Shown one piece after another: positions 18,509 through 25,768 of a DNA stretch of 64,000 nt. Every line of letters starts with the position of its first letter. Position 1 is the first letter of the stretch. The position numbers were made by a program, and so were the translations under genes. Under the pieces are notes generated by a model. It was not told where the DNA came from. It made no database searches and saw only the letters and a program-made list of their open reading frames with translations. This DNA is from Cupriavidus sp. BIS7 (lineage in GTDB: Bacteria; Pseudomonadota; Gammaproteobacteria; Burkholderiales; Burkholderiaceae). Where the stretch lies: assembly GCF_000292345.1 (NCBI RefSeq), contig NZ_ALOU01000076.1, positions 1 through 64,000 on the forward strand, read 5' to 3'.

Positions 18509-19260
18509 TGGGCGACTCCTACGGGCAGCAGTTGGGGCAGGACTTCCTCGGCGGCACGGGCCACATCGCCCGGGAAATCGATCTCGATCCATGGCGCGCC
18601 GGTCACGTCGGCGGTATCGAACGTATGGGAGCGTTCCAGCAGCAGGTCGCGCACGGCTTCTTCGTGCGGCATGTTGGCGCGGCCGCCATCGACGTAGCCC
18701 TTGACGATCTCGGCCAGGCGGCGCGCGCAGTCTTCCTTGAAGCGGAAGAAGCCCACCGATTCGCCGATCGTGTCGTAGGACAGGTCGGCCATCAGCTGCT
18801 TGCGCAGTTCCACGGGCACGCCGTCCTTGAGGCACAGCTTGACGGGCTCGTCGCCGGCTTCGAAGTCACGGTCGATCAGCAGGCGGTTCACGGTCTCGCC
18901 GGCCACGAGCTTGCTCATGATGCGCTCGTCATAGAGCACGTCGGCGTCCATCAGCAGCACGTCGCCGCCGCGCGTCATGGCGTCGGCCACGGTGTGCACG
19001 GTCAGCACGCTGCCAAGGTCATAGCGCGGATTGATCACGATCTCGGCGGACCGCTTCAGGCGGGCCAGTTCGTCCTGCACCTGCTGCGGCTCGAAGCCGA
19101 GCGCCAGCACGACTTCCGTCACGCCAGCGGCGTCAAGCATGCGCAGGTGGCGCTCGAGCAGCGTCATGCCGTCAAAGCGCAGCAGGCATTTCGGGAACTG
19201 ATTGCCCGCCTGTTGCTGAAGTCGCAGGCCAAGGCCCGCGGCAAGAATGATTGCTCGCAT
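18505..19260 (-). CDS. Stand-alone NTP transferase (phosphocholine cytidylyltransferase-like)
   Basis: A 251-residue sugar-nucleotidyltransferase-fold protein: [38 protein letters not shown] and the metal-binding [17 protein letters not shown]-terminal [13 protein letters not shown] is typical of LicC/PntC-like cytidylyltransferases. It sits four bases over the start of the mutase fusion, which already carries such a domain, so the operon has two. One may load AEP and the other a partner alcohol or a modified phosphonate; this is inference. Start at ATG 19260. Confidence 0.88.
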   Translation of the reverse strand: MRAIILAAGLGLRLQQQAGNQFPKCLLRFDGMTLLERHLRMLDAAGVTEVVLALGFEPQQVQDELARLKRSAEIVINPRYDLGSVLTVHTVADAMTRGGDVLLMDADVLYDERIMSKLVAGETVNRLLIDRDFEAGDEPVKLCLKDGVPVELRKQLMADLSYDTIGESVGFFRFKEDCARRLAEIVKGYVDGGRANMPHEEAVRDLLLERSHTFDTADVTGAPWIEIDFPGDVARAAEEVLPQLLPVGVAQ

Positions 19261-19294
19261 TAAGTTGTTCTCACATGCAAAAAATGGCGATGGC

Positions 19295-20296
19295 TCAGTC
19301 GGTGCCTTGCAGCACGGCCTTGGCGGCACGACGGCGCTGGAACTTTCGTTCGCTGAAATGCAGGTACAGCAACCCGGGAATGCCGAGCACCAGCTCGCGC
19401 ACACGCTTGGCCAGCGATAGCGCCAGCGCGGCATCGGGCGGCAGTCCCACCAGCGGCGCCAGCAGCAGATAGCCGCCTTCCTGCGCGCCGAGTGAGCCCG
19501 GAATTGCAAAAGCGGCACCACGGATGGCCTGGCCCACGCTTTCCAGCAGCAGGGCTTCGTGCCAGTTGACCGGGTGCCCCAGGAAATACAGGATCAGCCA
19601 GACCTCGCCGGTGCCGACGATCCAGCCAGCCAGGTTAAGCAAGAAACTGGCCGCCACCTTGCGGCGGTTGCGATAGAGGTCGCGAATCGCACGGTCCACG
19701 GCATCGGCACGCAAGGCCAGGCCGTCCCAGTTCTGCTTGCCGAGTACCTTGGCCAGCACGCGCAGCACACGGCCGAACATGCCGCGCCGTTGCAGCACGC
19801 AGAATGCCACCACGCCGATGGCCAGGATCACGGTGACGGCGATGATCGGGGCGCGCTGGTCGGACAGGCTGCCCTGTGCGCCAAACAGCAGGATGCCCAG
19901 CAACGCAAACAGCATCTGGGATAGCGCCTGCGTGGTGGTGCTGACGGTGATGGCCGCCGCTGCGTCGCTCATCCGTGCACCGTGATGGGACAGGTAGCGC
20001 ACCATCAGGACCGGCCCGCCAATCTGGCCGGCCGGCAGCAGGCTGTTGACCGATTCGCCAGTCCAGCGCGCGCGCAGCGCGCTGCAGAACGACCCATGAC
20101 GCGCCTTGCGGTCCAGCAGCACGGCGATTGCGCCGGCATCCAGCACCAGCGGCACAAGATGGAATGCGGAAACGACGGCCAGGCCCCAACCGGCCGAAAT
20201 CAGCGTGGTTGTGACTGCGTCAAAGCCCTGCCAGGCGAGCAGTCCGACGAACAGCGCCGCGCCGAGCGATAAAAGGAGGAAAGCTGCACGACTCAC
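19295..20296 (-). CDS. Flippase-like integral membrane protein (LPG synthase TM family)
   Basis: A 333-residue protein with about eight hydrophobic segments, beginning AAFLLLSLGAALFVGLLAW. It belongs to the lysylphosphatidylglycerol-synthase transmembrane family (AglD/MprF N-terminal, HpnL-like): GESVNSLLPAGQIGGPVLM and IPGSLGAQEGGYLLLAPLVG are typical. Members flip or help transfer modified lipids. Start taken as GTG 20296 because GGAAAG lies eight bases upstream and the previous stop is at 20302-20304; the open frame continues upstream inside the oxygenase gene. In this operon it may move the finished phosphonolipid across the inner membrane (inference). Confidence 0.85.
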   Translation of the reverse strand: MSRAAFLLLSLGAALFVGLLAWQGFDAVTTTLISAGWGLAVVSAFHLVPLVLDAGAIAVLLDRKARHGSFCSALRARWTGESVNSLLPAGQIGGPVLMVRYLSHHGARMSDAAAAITVSTTTQALSQMLFALLGILLFGAQGSLSDQRAPIIAVTVILAIGVVAFCVLQRRGMFGRVLRVLAKVLGKQNWDGLALRADAVDRAIRDLYRNRRKVAASFLLNLAGWIVGTGEVWLILYFLGHPVNWHEALLLESVGQAIRGAAFAIPGSLGAQEGGYLLLAPLVGLPPDAALALSLAKRVRELVLGIPGLLYLHFSERKFQRRRAAKAVLQGTD

Positions 20297-20301
20297 GCGA
20301 A

Positions 20302-21153
20302 TTACTTTCCACCCGGCTTCGCGCCACCGAGCAGGCGCCGGAATACCTGCCGGAAACCGAAGTACGCCACGGCGTCCTTCATGTTCGAGATAAAGCGCAG
20401 CCACGGCCGCATGCCCGGATCGGTCACGTACTCGAACGTCAGCGAAACGCGGATCTCGTTCGGGCCGGCAGGCGTGATGCGGTGGCGCAGCTTGTCGCCG
20501 TCGAACAGCACGATGCCGCCAGGCGGGATCTGTACCGAACCGGGTTCATCCGCGATATCTGGGTTGCGCGTGTGCAGTTCGTACTCGAGCCGGCATGACG
20601 ATTCGTCCAGCACGCCGATCAGCAGCGTGTAGCGGCGGCCGTCGTAGTACGAGGTGTCGTAGTGCCAGCCGATGTGATCGCCCTGGCGCGTGTAGTAATA
20701 GAGCGCGTAGGCGTGCGGATCGGTGTCCGGGCAGACCTGGAGCTTGTCGCCGGTGATCTGTTCGAGCCAGCTCATCAGCGCCTTCGAGCGGTACAGCTCG
20801 GCGATGAACGGTGCCTGCTCGTCGATCGTATGGCGGCTGACGCTGCCGCCCTGCTTGTGGCCGGGCAGGTAGTTGCGGTTCAGGCCGGGCTGCATCGCAC
20901 GCGCGAGCGCCACGAGTTGTGCGGTCTCCTCGGGCGCCAGGAACTTGTCCAGATACAGGAATGCACCCTGGCGGTCGAAATCGGCGTGCAGGGCGGAGGT
21001 ATCGAGCTGGCCGGTCACGTGCGCAACTGCCGCGTTAGCGGCGTTAGCGGTGTCAGCCACGCGGGGCTGGCTTGCGGCTCCGGCTTTCTGGGTTGGGGTC
21101 TGCCTAGTTTGCGGCGCGGCAAGGCCAATGTCGCTGGAGGCGTGCTCACTCAT
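20302..21153 (-). CDS. 2-oxoglutarate/Fe(II)-dependent oxygenase
   Basis: A 283-residue non-heme iron oxygenase. The iron ligands are H164, D166 (IGWHYDTSYYDGRRYTLL) and H224 (LFDGDKLRHRITPAG), with R235 (EIRVSLTFEYV) to bind 2-oxoglutarate. Because the HxD aspartate is present it should hydroxylate rather than halogenate. About 50 disordered residues precede the fold. It overlaps the CDP-alcohol transferase by ATGA. In the operon it most simply hydroxylates the phosphonate or its lipid, giving for example 1-hydroxy-AEP; hydroxylation of the lipid chain is the alternative. The substrate is inferred. Confidence 0.87.
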   Translation of the reverse strand: MSEHASSDIGLAAPQTRQTPTQKAGAASQPRVADTANAANAAVAHVTGQLDTSALHADFDRQGAFLYLDKFLAPEETAQLVALARAMQPGLNRNYLPGHKQGGSVSRHTIDEQAPFIAELYRSKALMSWLEQITGDKLQVCPDTDPHAYALYYYTRQGDHIGWHYDTSYYDGRRYTLLIGVLDESSCRLEYELHTRNPDIADEPGSVQIPPGGIVLFDGDKLRHRITPAGPNEIRVSLTFEYVTDPGMRPWLRFISNMKDAVAYFGFRQVFRRLLGGAKPGGK

Positions 21154-21830
21154 GGGCGTGCTCGTTGTTCCGTGGTTGTCGCCACTGGCTGGGGGCGCCG
21201 CATGACTCGCCAGTAATCGATGATGACAAGGATGGCAAACAGCGGAGCGCCGATAAACGCCGCGGTCAGGAACGGTTCGATGCCGCTCGCGAGTGTGACC
21301 AGCGGCAGCAGATACAGCACGTCCTCGGTTTCGAAACCGGCGGCCGAAGCCTGCTTCGTTCCACTTTTGCCAACCCGCGATTCTATACGCATGCGCAGGA
21401 AGAAGATCAGCGCCACGGCAAGGCCGGCCACGGTTCCACGGAAGATCGGCCCGTACCCGTCGCCCACGTTCATGGCCGCCACGGCCATGCCAAAGCTGAC
21501 GAACAGCAGCACCGTGATCAGCGCATCGCTGGCTAGATCGTAAAAGTGTCCAATCTTGCTTGATTTACCGCTAATTCGCGCCAATTCCCCGTCTGTATGG
21601 TCGACGAAGTTCGAGATGACGATGAGCAGCGCGCCGAAGTTGGTCCAGCCGTAGCCGCTTTGCGCGATGCAGGCGACACCAGCCAGGCCGATGATCAGGC
21701 GCAGCGTGGTCAGATGATTCGGGGTAACGCGGGTGTTCTTGAGTGGCCGCACCAGGTGGCGGGCAAGGCGCGCGTCCCAGGTGGACGGCAAGGGCGGTTC
21801 ATCCGGGTATTTTTGAGTCTTTTGATTCAT
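21150..21830 (-). CDS. CDP-alcohol phosphatidyltransferase family protein
   Basis: A 226-residue membrane enzyme with the complete CDP-OH-P motif DG(x2)AR(x8)G(x3)D(x3)D: D80 G81, A84 R85, G94, D98, D102, plus D77 upstream. Four or more membrane helices follow. Family members transfer a phospho-alcohol from a CDP-alcohol to an acceptor. If CMP-AEP is the donor here, the product would be an AEP-lipid, parallel to ethanolamine phosphotransferase in the Kennedy pathway. First gene of the seven-gene phosphonate operon; it ends inside the start of the oxygenase gene. Confidence 0.9.
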   Translation of the reverse strand: MNQKTQKYPDEPPLPSTWDARLARHLVRPLKNTRVTPNHLTTLRLIIGLAGVACIAQSGYGWTNFGALLIVISNFVDHTDGELARISGKSSKIGHFYDLASDALITVLLFVSFGMAVAAMNVGDGYGPIFRGTVAGLAVALIFFLRMRIESRVGKSGTKQASAAGFETEDVLYLLPLVTLASGIEPFLTAAFIGAPLFAILVIIDYWRVMRRPQPVATTTEQRARP

Positions 21831-22162
21831 CCGTCAGGTATCAGATGGGGCGGGGGCGCCACACTTTGGCGCGCGGGGATGCGAAACACTACGCCTACCA
21901 CACGCGATTGACAAGCCTGCCAGAATACGCCGATTTGCAAGCCGTTGCACGGCGCAGGGTCTTTTTTTGGGCTGTGCCGGGAGGCTGAGTCACCACATGT
22001 CCAGGACCAATCCGGCCTGTTTGCGCGCATCGCGTCGGTGGACGGCTTGCGCCAGCGGTAGCGCGCAAGAATCACTTAACTCGCTGGGCGAAAAAATTGA
22101 ATTCCCGCAATGAAGGCCGCGCGCGAGCATATGGGCCATCCCAACCAGATGGAACTCGATCC
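21831..22162. other. Divergent intergenic region of the phosphonate operon and DUF1254 gene
   Basis: No gene is visible in these 332 bases. A plus-strand TTGACA at 21908-21913 could be a -35 element for the DUF1254 gene, though no good -10 follows at 17 bases. A small hairpin (GCCGT/ACGGC) followed by a T-run lies near 21945-21970. The minus-strand promoter of the phosphonate operon must also be here, but I cannot place it. Confidence 0.5.
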
Positions 22163-23674
22163 ATGGCTCGCATGCGCCTGTCTCGCCTGACGTTTCCCCG
22201 GACGCTGATTTCCGCCACTGCCGTGGCGGTTGCGTTGTCCGCGTCCATACCCGTCGCCATCGCGGCAGACCACGCAGCGCCGGCCGCCGCACCCGCCGCC
22301 AAGCTGCCGCCCGGCCCCGTGGCGGGCACGAACCTGCCCAAAAGCTATGTGCTCAATGTCGGCAAGATGGCCTATATCTGGGGTTGGCCGATGGTCAACA
22401 TGCGCAACCGGTACATGGTGTTTTCCAAGGTGCCGGAGAACGGACTCGGTGATGGCGTGCTGCCGGTGGCGCCGCTGAACCGGCTGACGATGCTGACCGA
22501 CTACATCAAGCCCGAGGAACGCGCGGTGGCCACGCCAAATCAGGACGTGGTCTATGGCTTCGGCCTTCTCTCGCTGGAAAAGGAGCCTGTGGTGTTCCAG
22601 GTGCCTGACTTCGGCAACCGCTTCTGGGTCTATCAGCTTGGCGACCAGCGTACTGACACGCTCGGCGGCGCCGGCAGGATGTATGGCACCAAGCCGGGCT
22701 TCTATATGGTGGTGGGGCCGAACTGGAAGGGCAAGACACCCAAGGGCATCCAGGGTGTATATCGCTCGCCGACCAATATCGCCTATATCATTCCGCGCGC
22801 ATTCCTGGACGACACCGCGCAGGACCGCCAGGCGATCCAGCCGGTGATCAGCCAGGTCATGGCCTATCCGCTCAGTGAGTACGACGGCAAGGTGAAGACC
22901 AGGGACTGGTCGAAAATCCCGAGTCTTTCCGATCCGGCCGGGGGCAAGCAGGGTAGCGGTGGCGAAACGCAGTGGGTCAAGCCCGAGGCGTTTTTCAAGG
23001 AACTGCCGATCATCCTGAAGGAAGTGCCGCCGCAGCGTGGCGAAGAGGCGCTGTACGCGTGGTTCCAGTCAATTCTTGACGCGGCCGCCAAGGACCCGGC
23101 CATCGCCGATACGCTGACGCAGGCCGCCCTGGATGCCGATAAGGAGATGATGACGCCGATGCATCAGTACTCCTACGCCGGGGTTCCCGTGGGCAATGGC
23201 TGGGTGGCGTCGATGAACGGCGCGGAGTTCGGCACCGATTACTACAGCCGCGCCGCGGCGGCCAAGGCCAATATTTTCGTGAATCCGCGCCGCGAGGCGG
23301 CCTACTTTGGCCAGGAATACGATTCGAACAAGGCGCGCCTGAATGGCGCCAGCGCCTACACACTTACGTTCCCGAAGGGGGCGCTGCCGCCTGTGAACGG
23401 GTTCTGGTCGCTCACGCTCTATGACGCCGCACATTTCTTCGCACCGAATGAGATCAACCGCTACTCGCTCGGCACCAAGAACAAGGACCTGGTCTACAAC
23501 GCCGATGGCTCGCTGACCCTCTACGTGCAGAACAAGAAGCCGGCCGCCGACAAGTTGGCCAACTGGCTGCCTGCGCCCACCGGCGACTTCGAGTTGTTCG
23601 TCCGCGCGTACTGGCCCAAGGCTGAGATCCTCCAGAACACGTGGGCGCCGCCGCCCGTCATCAAGGCAAACTGA
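22163..23674 (+). CDS. Secreted DUF1254/DUF1214 domain protein
   Basis: A 503-residue periplasmic protein with a signal peptide (SATAVAVALSASIPVAIA). The N-terminal DUF1254 region reads YIWGWPMVNMRNRYMVFSK, TPNQDVVYGFGLLSLEKEP and RFWVYQLGDQRTDTLG. The C-terminal DUF1214 region has YTLTFPKGALPPVNGFWSL and GSLTLYVQNKKP. The function of this widespread family is not established. Start chosen as ATG 22163, just before the signal sequence. A strong terminator follows. A second, shorter relative lies at 61014-62336. Confidence 0.9.
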   Translation: MARMRLSRLTFPRTLISATAVAVALSASIPVAIAADHAAPAAAPAAKLPPGPVAGTNLPKSYVLNVGKMAYIWGWPMVNMRNRYMVFSKVPENGLGDGVLPVAPLNRLTMLTDYIKPEERAVATPNQDVVYGFGLLSLEKEPVVFQVPDFGNRFWVYQLGDQRTDTLGGAGRMYGTKPGFYMVVGPNWKGKTPKGIQGVYRSPTNIAYIIPRAFLDDTAQDRQAIQPVISQVMAYPLSEYDGKVKTRDWSKIPSLSDPAGGKQGSGGETQWVKPEAFFKELPIILKEVPPQRGEEALYAWFQSILDAAAKDPAIADTLTQAALDADKEMMTPMHQYSYAGVPVGNGWVASMNGAEFGTDYYSRAAAAKANIFVNPRREAAYFGQEYDSNKARLNGASAYTLTFPKGALPPVNGFWSLTLYDAAHFFAPNEINRYSLGTKNKDLVYNADGSLTLYVQNKKPAADKLANWLPAPTGDFELFVRAYWPKAEILQNTWAPPPVIKAN

Positions 23675-23701
23675 TTTTGTTCCCTGTCAGCGTAGGGAGA
23701 G

Positions 23702-23729
23702 GGGCAGGACATGGCGTCCTGCCCTTTTT
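23702..23729 (+). terminator. Rho-independent terminator of the DUF1254 gene
   Basis: Perfect 9-bp stem GGGCAGGAC/GTCCTGCCC with a 5-base loop, followed directly by TTTTT, 28 bases after the stop codon. Confidence 0.9.
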
Positions 23730-23741
23730 GTTTCCGATTCA

Positions 23742-23797
23742 CTAAAGTCCTTGCTTAACTATTCGGGGTCTCTATACTAAAGGACATGCTTAACTAT
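23742..23797. promoter_or_regulatory. Pair of 21-bp direct repeats at the arsR-like gene start
   Basis: The segments 23742-23762 and 23777-23797 both read CTAAAGnnCnTGCTTAACTAT and begin 35 bases apart. The second contains the start codon of the ArsR-family gene. This is the place where an autoregulating repressor would bind. The repeat could also be partly chance in a short AT-rich stretch. Confidence 0.5.
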
Positions 23798-24148
23798 ATC
23801 GATCCAGACCCCCTCGACGCCACTTTCCAGGCACTGGCCGATTCCACACGGCGCACGATGCTTGGAAAGCTGGCGCGCGGCCCGTTATCGGTCACGGAAC
23901 TGGCGCGGCCGCTGGCGATGTCGCTGCCGGCGGTCATGCAGCACCTTTCCGTGCTGGAACAGGCGGGCCTGGTGCGGACCGAAAAGGTTGGGCGAGTACG
24001 CACCTGCCGCATGGCGCCGAACGCGCTCAGTGAGGCAGAGCAGTGGATCAGCGCCCGCCGCGCCGAATGGGAAGGGCATTTCGACCGGCTGGGCGAATAC
24101 CTCGAAACCATGAAGAAGGAGGCAGCATCTGATGGCAACGGCAACTGA
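23786..24148 (+). CDS. ArsR/SmtB-family HTH regulator
   Basis: A 120-residue winged-helix repressor: FQALADSTRRTMLGKLARGP, then LARPLAMSLPAVMQHLSVLE and GLVRTEKVGRVRTCRM. It lacks the cysteine metal-binding motif of classic metal sensors and belongs to the group usually found beside AHSA1-domain genes. It overlaps the following AHSA1 gene by 17 bases and probably represses this two-gene unit through the direct repeats at its start. Confidence 0.92.
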   Translation: MLNYIDPDPLDATFQALADSTRRTMLGKLARGPLSVTELARPLAMSLPAVMQHLSVLEQAGLVRTEKVGRVRTCRMAPNALSEAEQWISARRAEWEGHFDRLGEYLETMKKEAASDGNGN

Positions 24149-25094
24149 AACAGCTCCGGTGGCAGACCGCCAGTCCCTGACCGTCTCACGTGCGTTCAAT
24201 GCGCCGCGTGATCTCGTGTTCAAGGCGTGGAGCGCCGCCGAGCACCTGAAGCACTGGTTCTGTCCGCAAGGATTCACGATTCCCGAGTGCGAAGTCGAAT
24301 TCCGCCCGGGCGGCAAGTTCGATCTCTGGATGCGCTCGCTGGATGGAAAGTACTCGCACTGGATTCGCGGGCACTACGTCGAGATCATGCCCCATTCAAG
24401 GCTGGTGCTGGACCTGACCGTGGTGTCCGAAACCGGCACCGCACTGTTCAATGCCCACACGACGGTCGGCTTCGATACCGTATGCGGCGGCACCGAAATG
24501 ACCGTGACCCAGCGCTACACGGCGCTGGACCCGTCGGCCGGCAATTTCACGCGCGGCGCGGAAGAGGGCTGGGCCCAGACGCTGGACCGGCTGGAAAAGG
24601 AGGTGGCGCGCATCGCCGCGGCCGCCCCGGCGCGCTCGGTCGCCCACGGCATGTTCACGATCGAACGCACCTACGACGCACCACCCGAACTGGTATTCCG
24701 CGCGCTCAGCGACCCCGTTGCCAAGGCGCAGTGGTTCAACGGCGGCAAGGGCTATACCGAGGTGAGCCGTTCGATGGATGTACGCCCCGGCGGCCGCGAG
24801 CATTTGCAGGGGCGCTGGGAGAACGGCCTGGTGTCGACGTTCGATGCGGTGTACTTCGACGTCATTCCGAACGAGCGGCTTGTCTACAGCTACGAGATGC
24901 ACATGGGCGAGCGCAAGATCTCGGTCTCGCTGGCTACGTTTGAACTGAAACCGGCCGAGCAGGGCACGCGCCTCACAATGACCGAGCATGGCGCGTTTCT
25001 CGACGGCTACGACGACGCGGGTTCGCGCGAGCACGGATCGGGTTTGCTGCTCGACGCTATTGGGGAGTGGCTGAAGGGGATGGTGAAACGTTGA
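24132..25094 (+). CDS. Tandem AHSA1/SRPBCC-domain protein
   Basis: A 320-residue protein made of two successive AHSA1 domains. Domain 1 (about residues 15-155) has LTVSRAFNAPRDLVFKAW and EVEFRPGGKFDLWMRS; domain 2 (about 170-318) has FTIERTYDAPPELVFRAL and MDVRPGGREHLQGRWENG. The fold binds hydrophobic ligands. Most relatives have a single domain, and pairs of separate genes are common, so this looks like a gene fusion. It is co-translated with the ArsR regulator. Confidence 0.9.
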   Translation: MATATETAPVADRQSLTVSRAFNAPRDLVFKAWSAAEHLKHWFCPQGFTIPECEVEFRPGGKFDLWMRSLDGKYSHWIRGHYVEIMPHSRLVLDLTVVSETGTALFNAHTTVGFDTVCGGTEMTVTQRYTALDPSAGNFTRGAEEGWAQTLDRLEKEVARIAAAAPARSVAHGMFTIERTYDAPPELVFRALSDPVAKAQWFNGGKGYTEVSRSMDVRPGGREHLQGRWENGLVSTFDAVYFDVIPNERLVYSYEMHMGERKISVSLATFELKPAEQGTRLTMTEHGAFLDGYDDAGSREHGSGLLLDAIGEWLKGMVKR

Positions 25095-25161
25095 GGGCCG
25101 GCTGAGAGGAGGATCCGGCGTCGAACGAGGAGACCCGACGCCGGAAAAGGCTGACCACAAA

Positions 25162-25256
25162 CTTTTACTTCTACTACTTGCTTCTACTTCTACTACTTGC
25201 TTCTACTTCTACTACTTGCTTCTACTTCTACTGCGTACTTCTACTTCTACTGCGTA
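25162..25256. repeat. Five tandem copies of a 19-bp repeat
   Basis: Units begin at 25162, 25181, 25200, 25219 and 25238. The first three follow CTTCTACTTCTACTACTTG (one mismatch in the first), and the last two end GCGTA instead of ACTTG. It is pyrimidine-rich on the plus strand and lies 22-116 bases past the stop codon of the minus-strand DxYTDGA gene, so it would be in that gene's 3' untranslated region. There is no spacer-repeat structure. Confidence 0.9.
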
Positions 25257-25277
25257 CTGCAACTACCTACTGCTACT

Positions 25278-25586
25278 TCAGGCGCGCTGCTCCGGAGGAG
25301 CGGAAACGCCGGTACGGTCCATGCCGGCCAGGTTCAGGCTGGCTGCGCCGCGGGCACCGTCGGTGTACACGTCGCGTTGACGGATGCCATTCGCGCCGTC
25401 GGTGTACACGTCGCGTTGGCGGATACCGTGAGCGCCATCGGTGTACGGGTCACGTGTGCCGACGCGCATTTCATAGCCATAACGGTCGGCGGATACGCCG
25501 CGGTCTTGCTGGGGTTGCGCCACGGCCAGCGCGCTGGCGCCAAGCAGCGTCGTGGTGATAGTCGTGGCAATCAGAGCTTTGAACAT
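25278..25586 (-). CDS. Small secreted protein with DxYTDGA repeats
   Basis: A 102-residue protein with a signal peptide (IATTITTTLLGASALAVAQ) and three 13-residue repeats, RDPYTDGAHGIRQ, RDVYTDGANGIRQ and RDVYTDGARGAAS, encoded by near-identical 39-bp DNA units. No known domain. The acidic Dx(Y/F)xDG turn resembles metal-binding loops, but binding is a guess. A paralogue with more degenerate repeats lies at 58871-59224. A 19-bp tandem DNA repeat follows its stop codon. Confidence 0.75.
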   Translation of the reverse strand: MFKALIATTITTTLLGASALAVAQPQQDRGVSADRYGYEMRVGTRDPYTDGAHGIRQRDVYTDGANGIRQRDVYTDGARGAASLNLAGMDRTGVSAPPEQRA

Positions 25587-25768
25587 GTTGTTGTGCGTGT
25601 GAACTTCAACTGGGTTGGACGGCGCGTCGGGCAGGATGGATGGAGGTGTTTGTCAGGACGCGCCGTCCGGGGGCGCCTTGTGGGCGATGCTGCATCGGGG
25701 GGGGGTGCAGCACGAGATGAAGTGTAGCCATCCCAATCCATTCCCGTGATGATTAATAAATCTAAACA

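Noticed and set aside
18509-18835. N-terminal extension of the PEP mutase frame
   Set aside because: It is out-of-frame reading of the preceding nucleotidyltransferase; the mutase starts at ATG 18508 with a normal N-terminus.
20302-21153. Assignment of the oxygenase as a BesD/HalD-type halogenase
   Set aside because: The iron-binding aspartate (H164-x-D166) is present; halogenases replace it with Gly or Ala.
25162-25256. Possible CRISPR array
   Set aside because: Units are 19 bp and directly abutting, with no spacers and no cas genes.
25178-25727. Plus-strand frames across the 19-bp repeat (poly-Leu start)
   Set aside because: Product is low-complexity translation of the repeat; the real gene is on the minus strand with a signal peptide.
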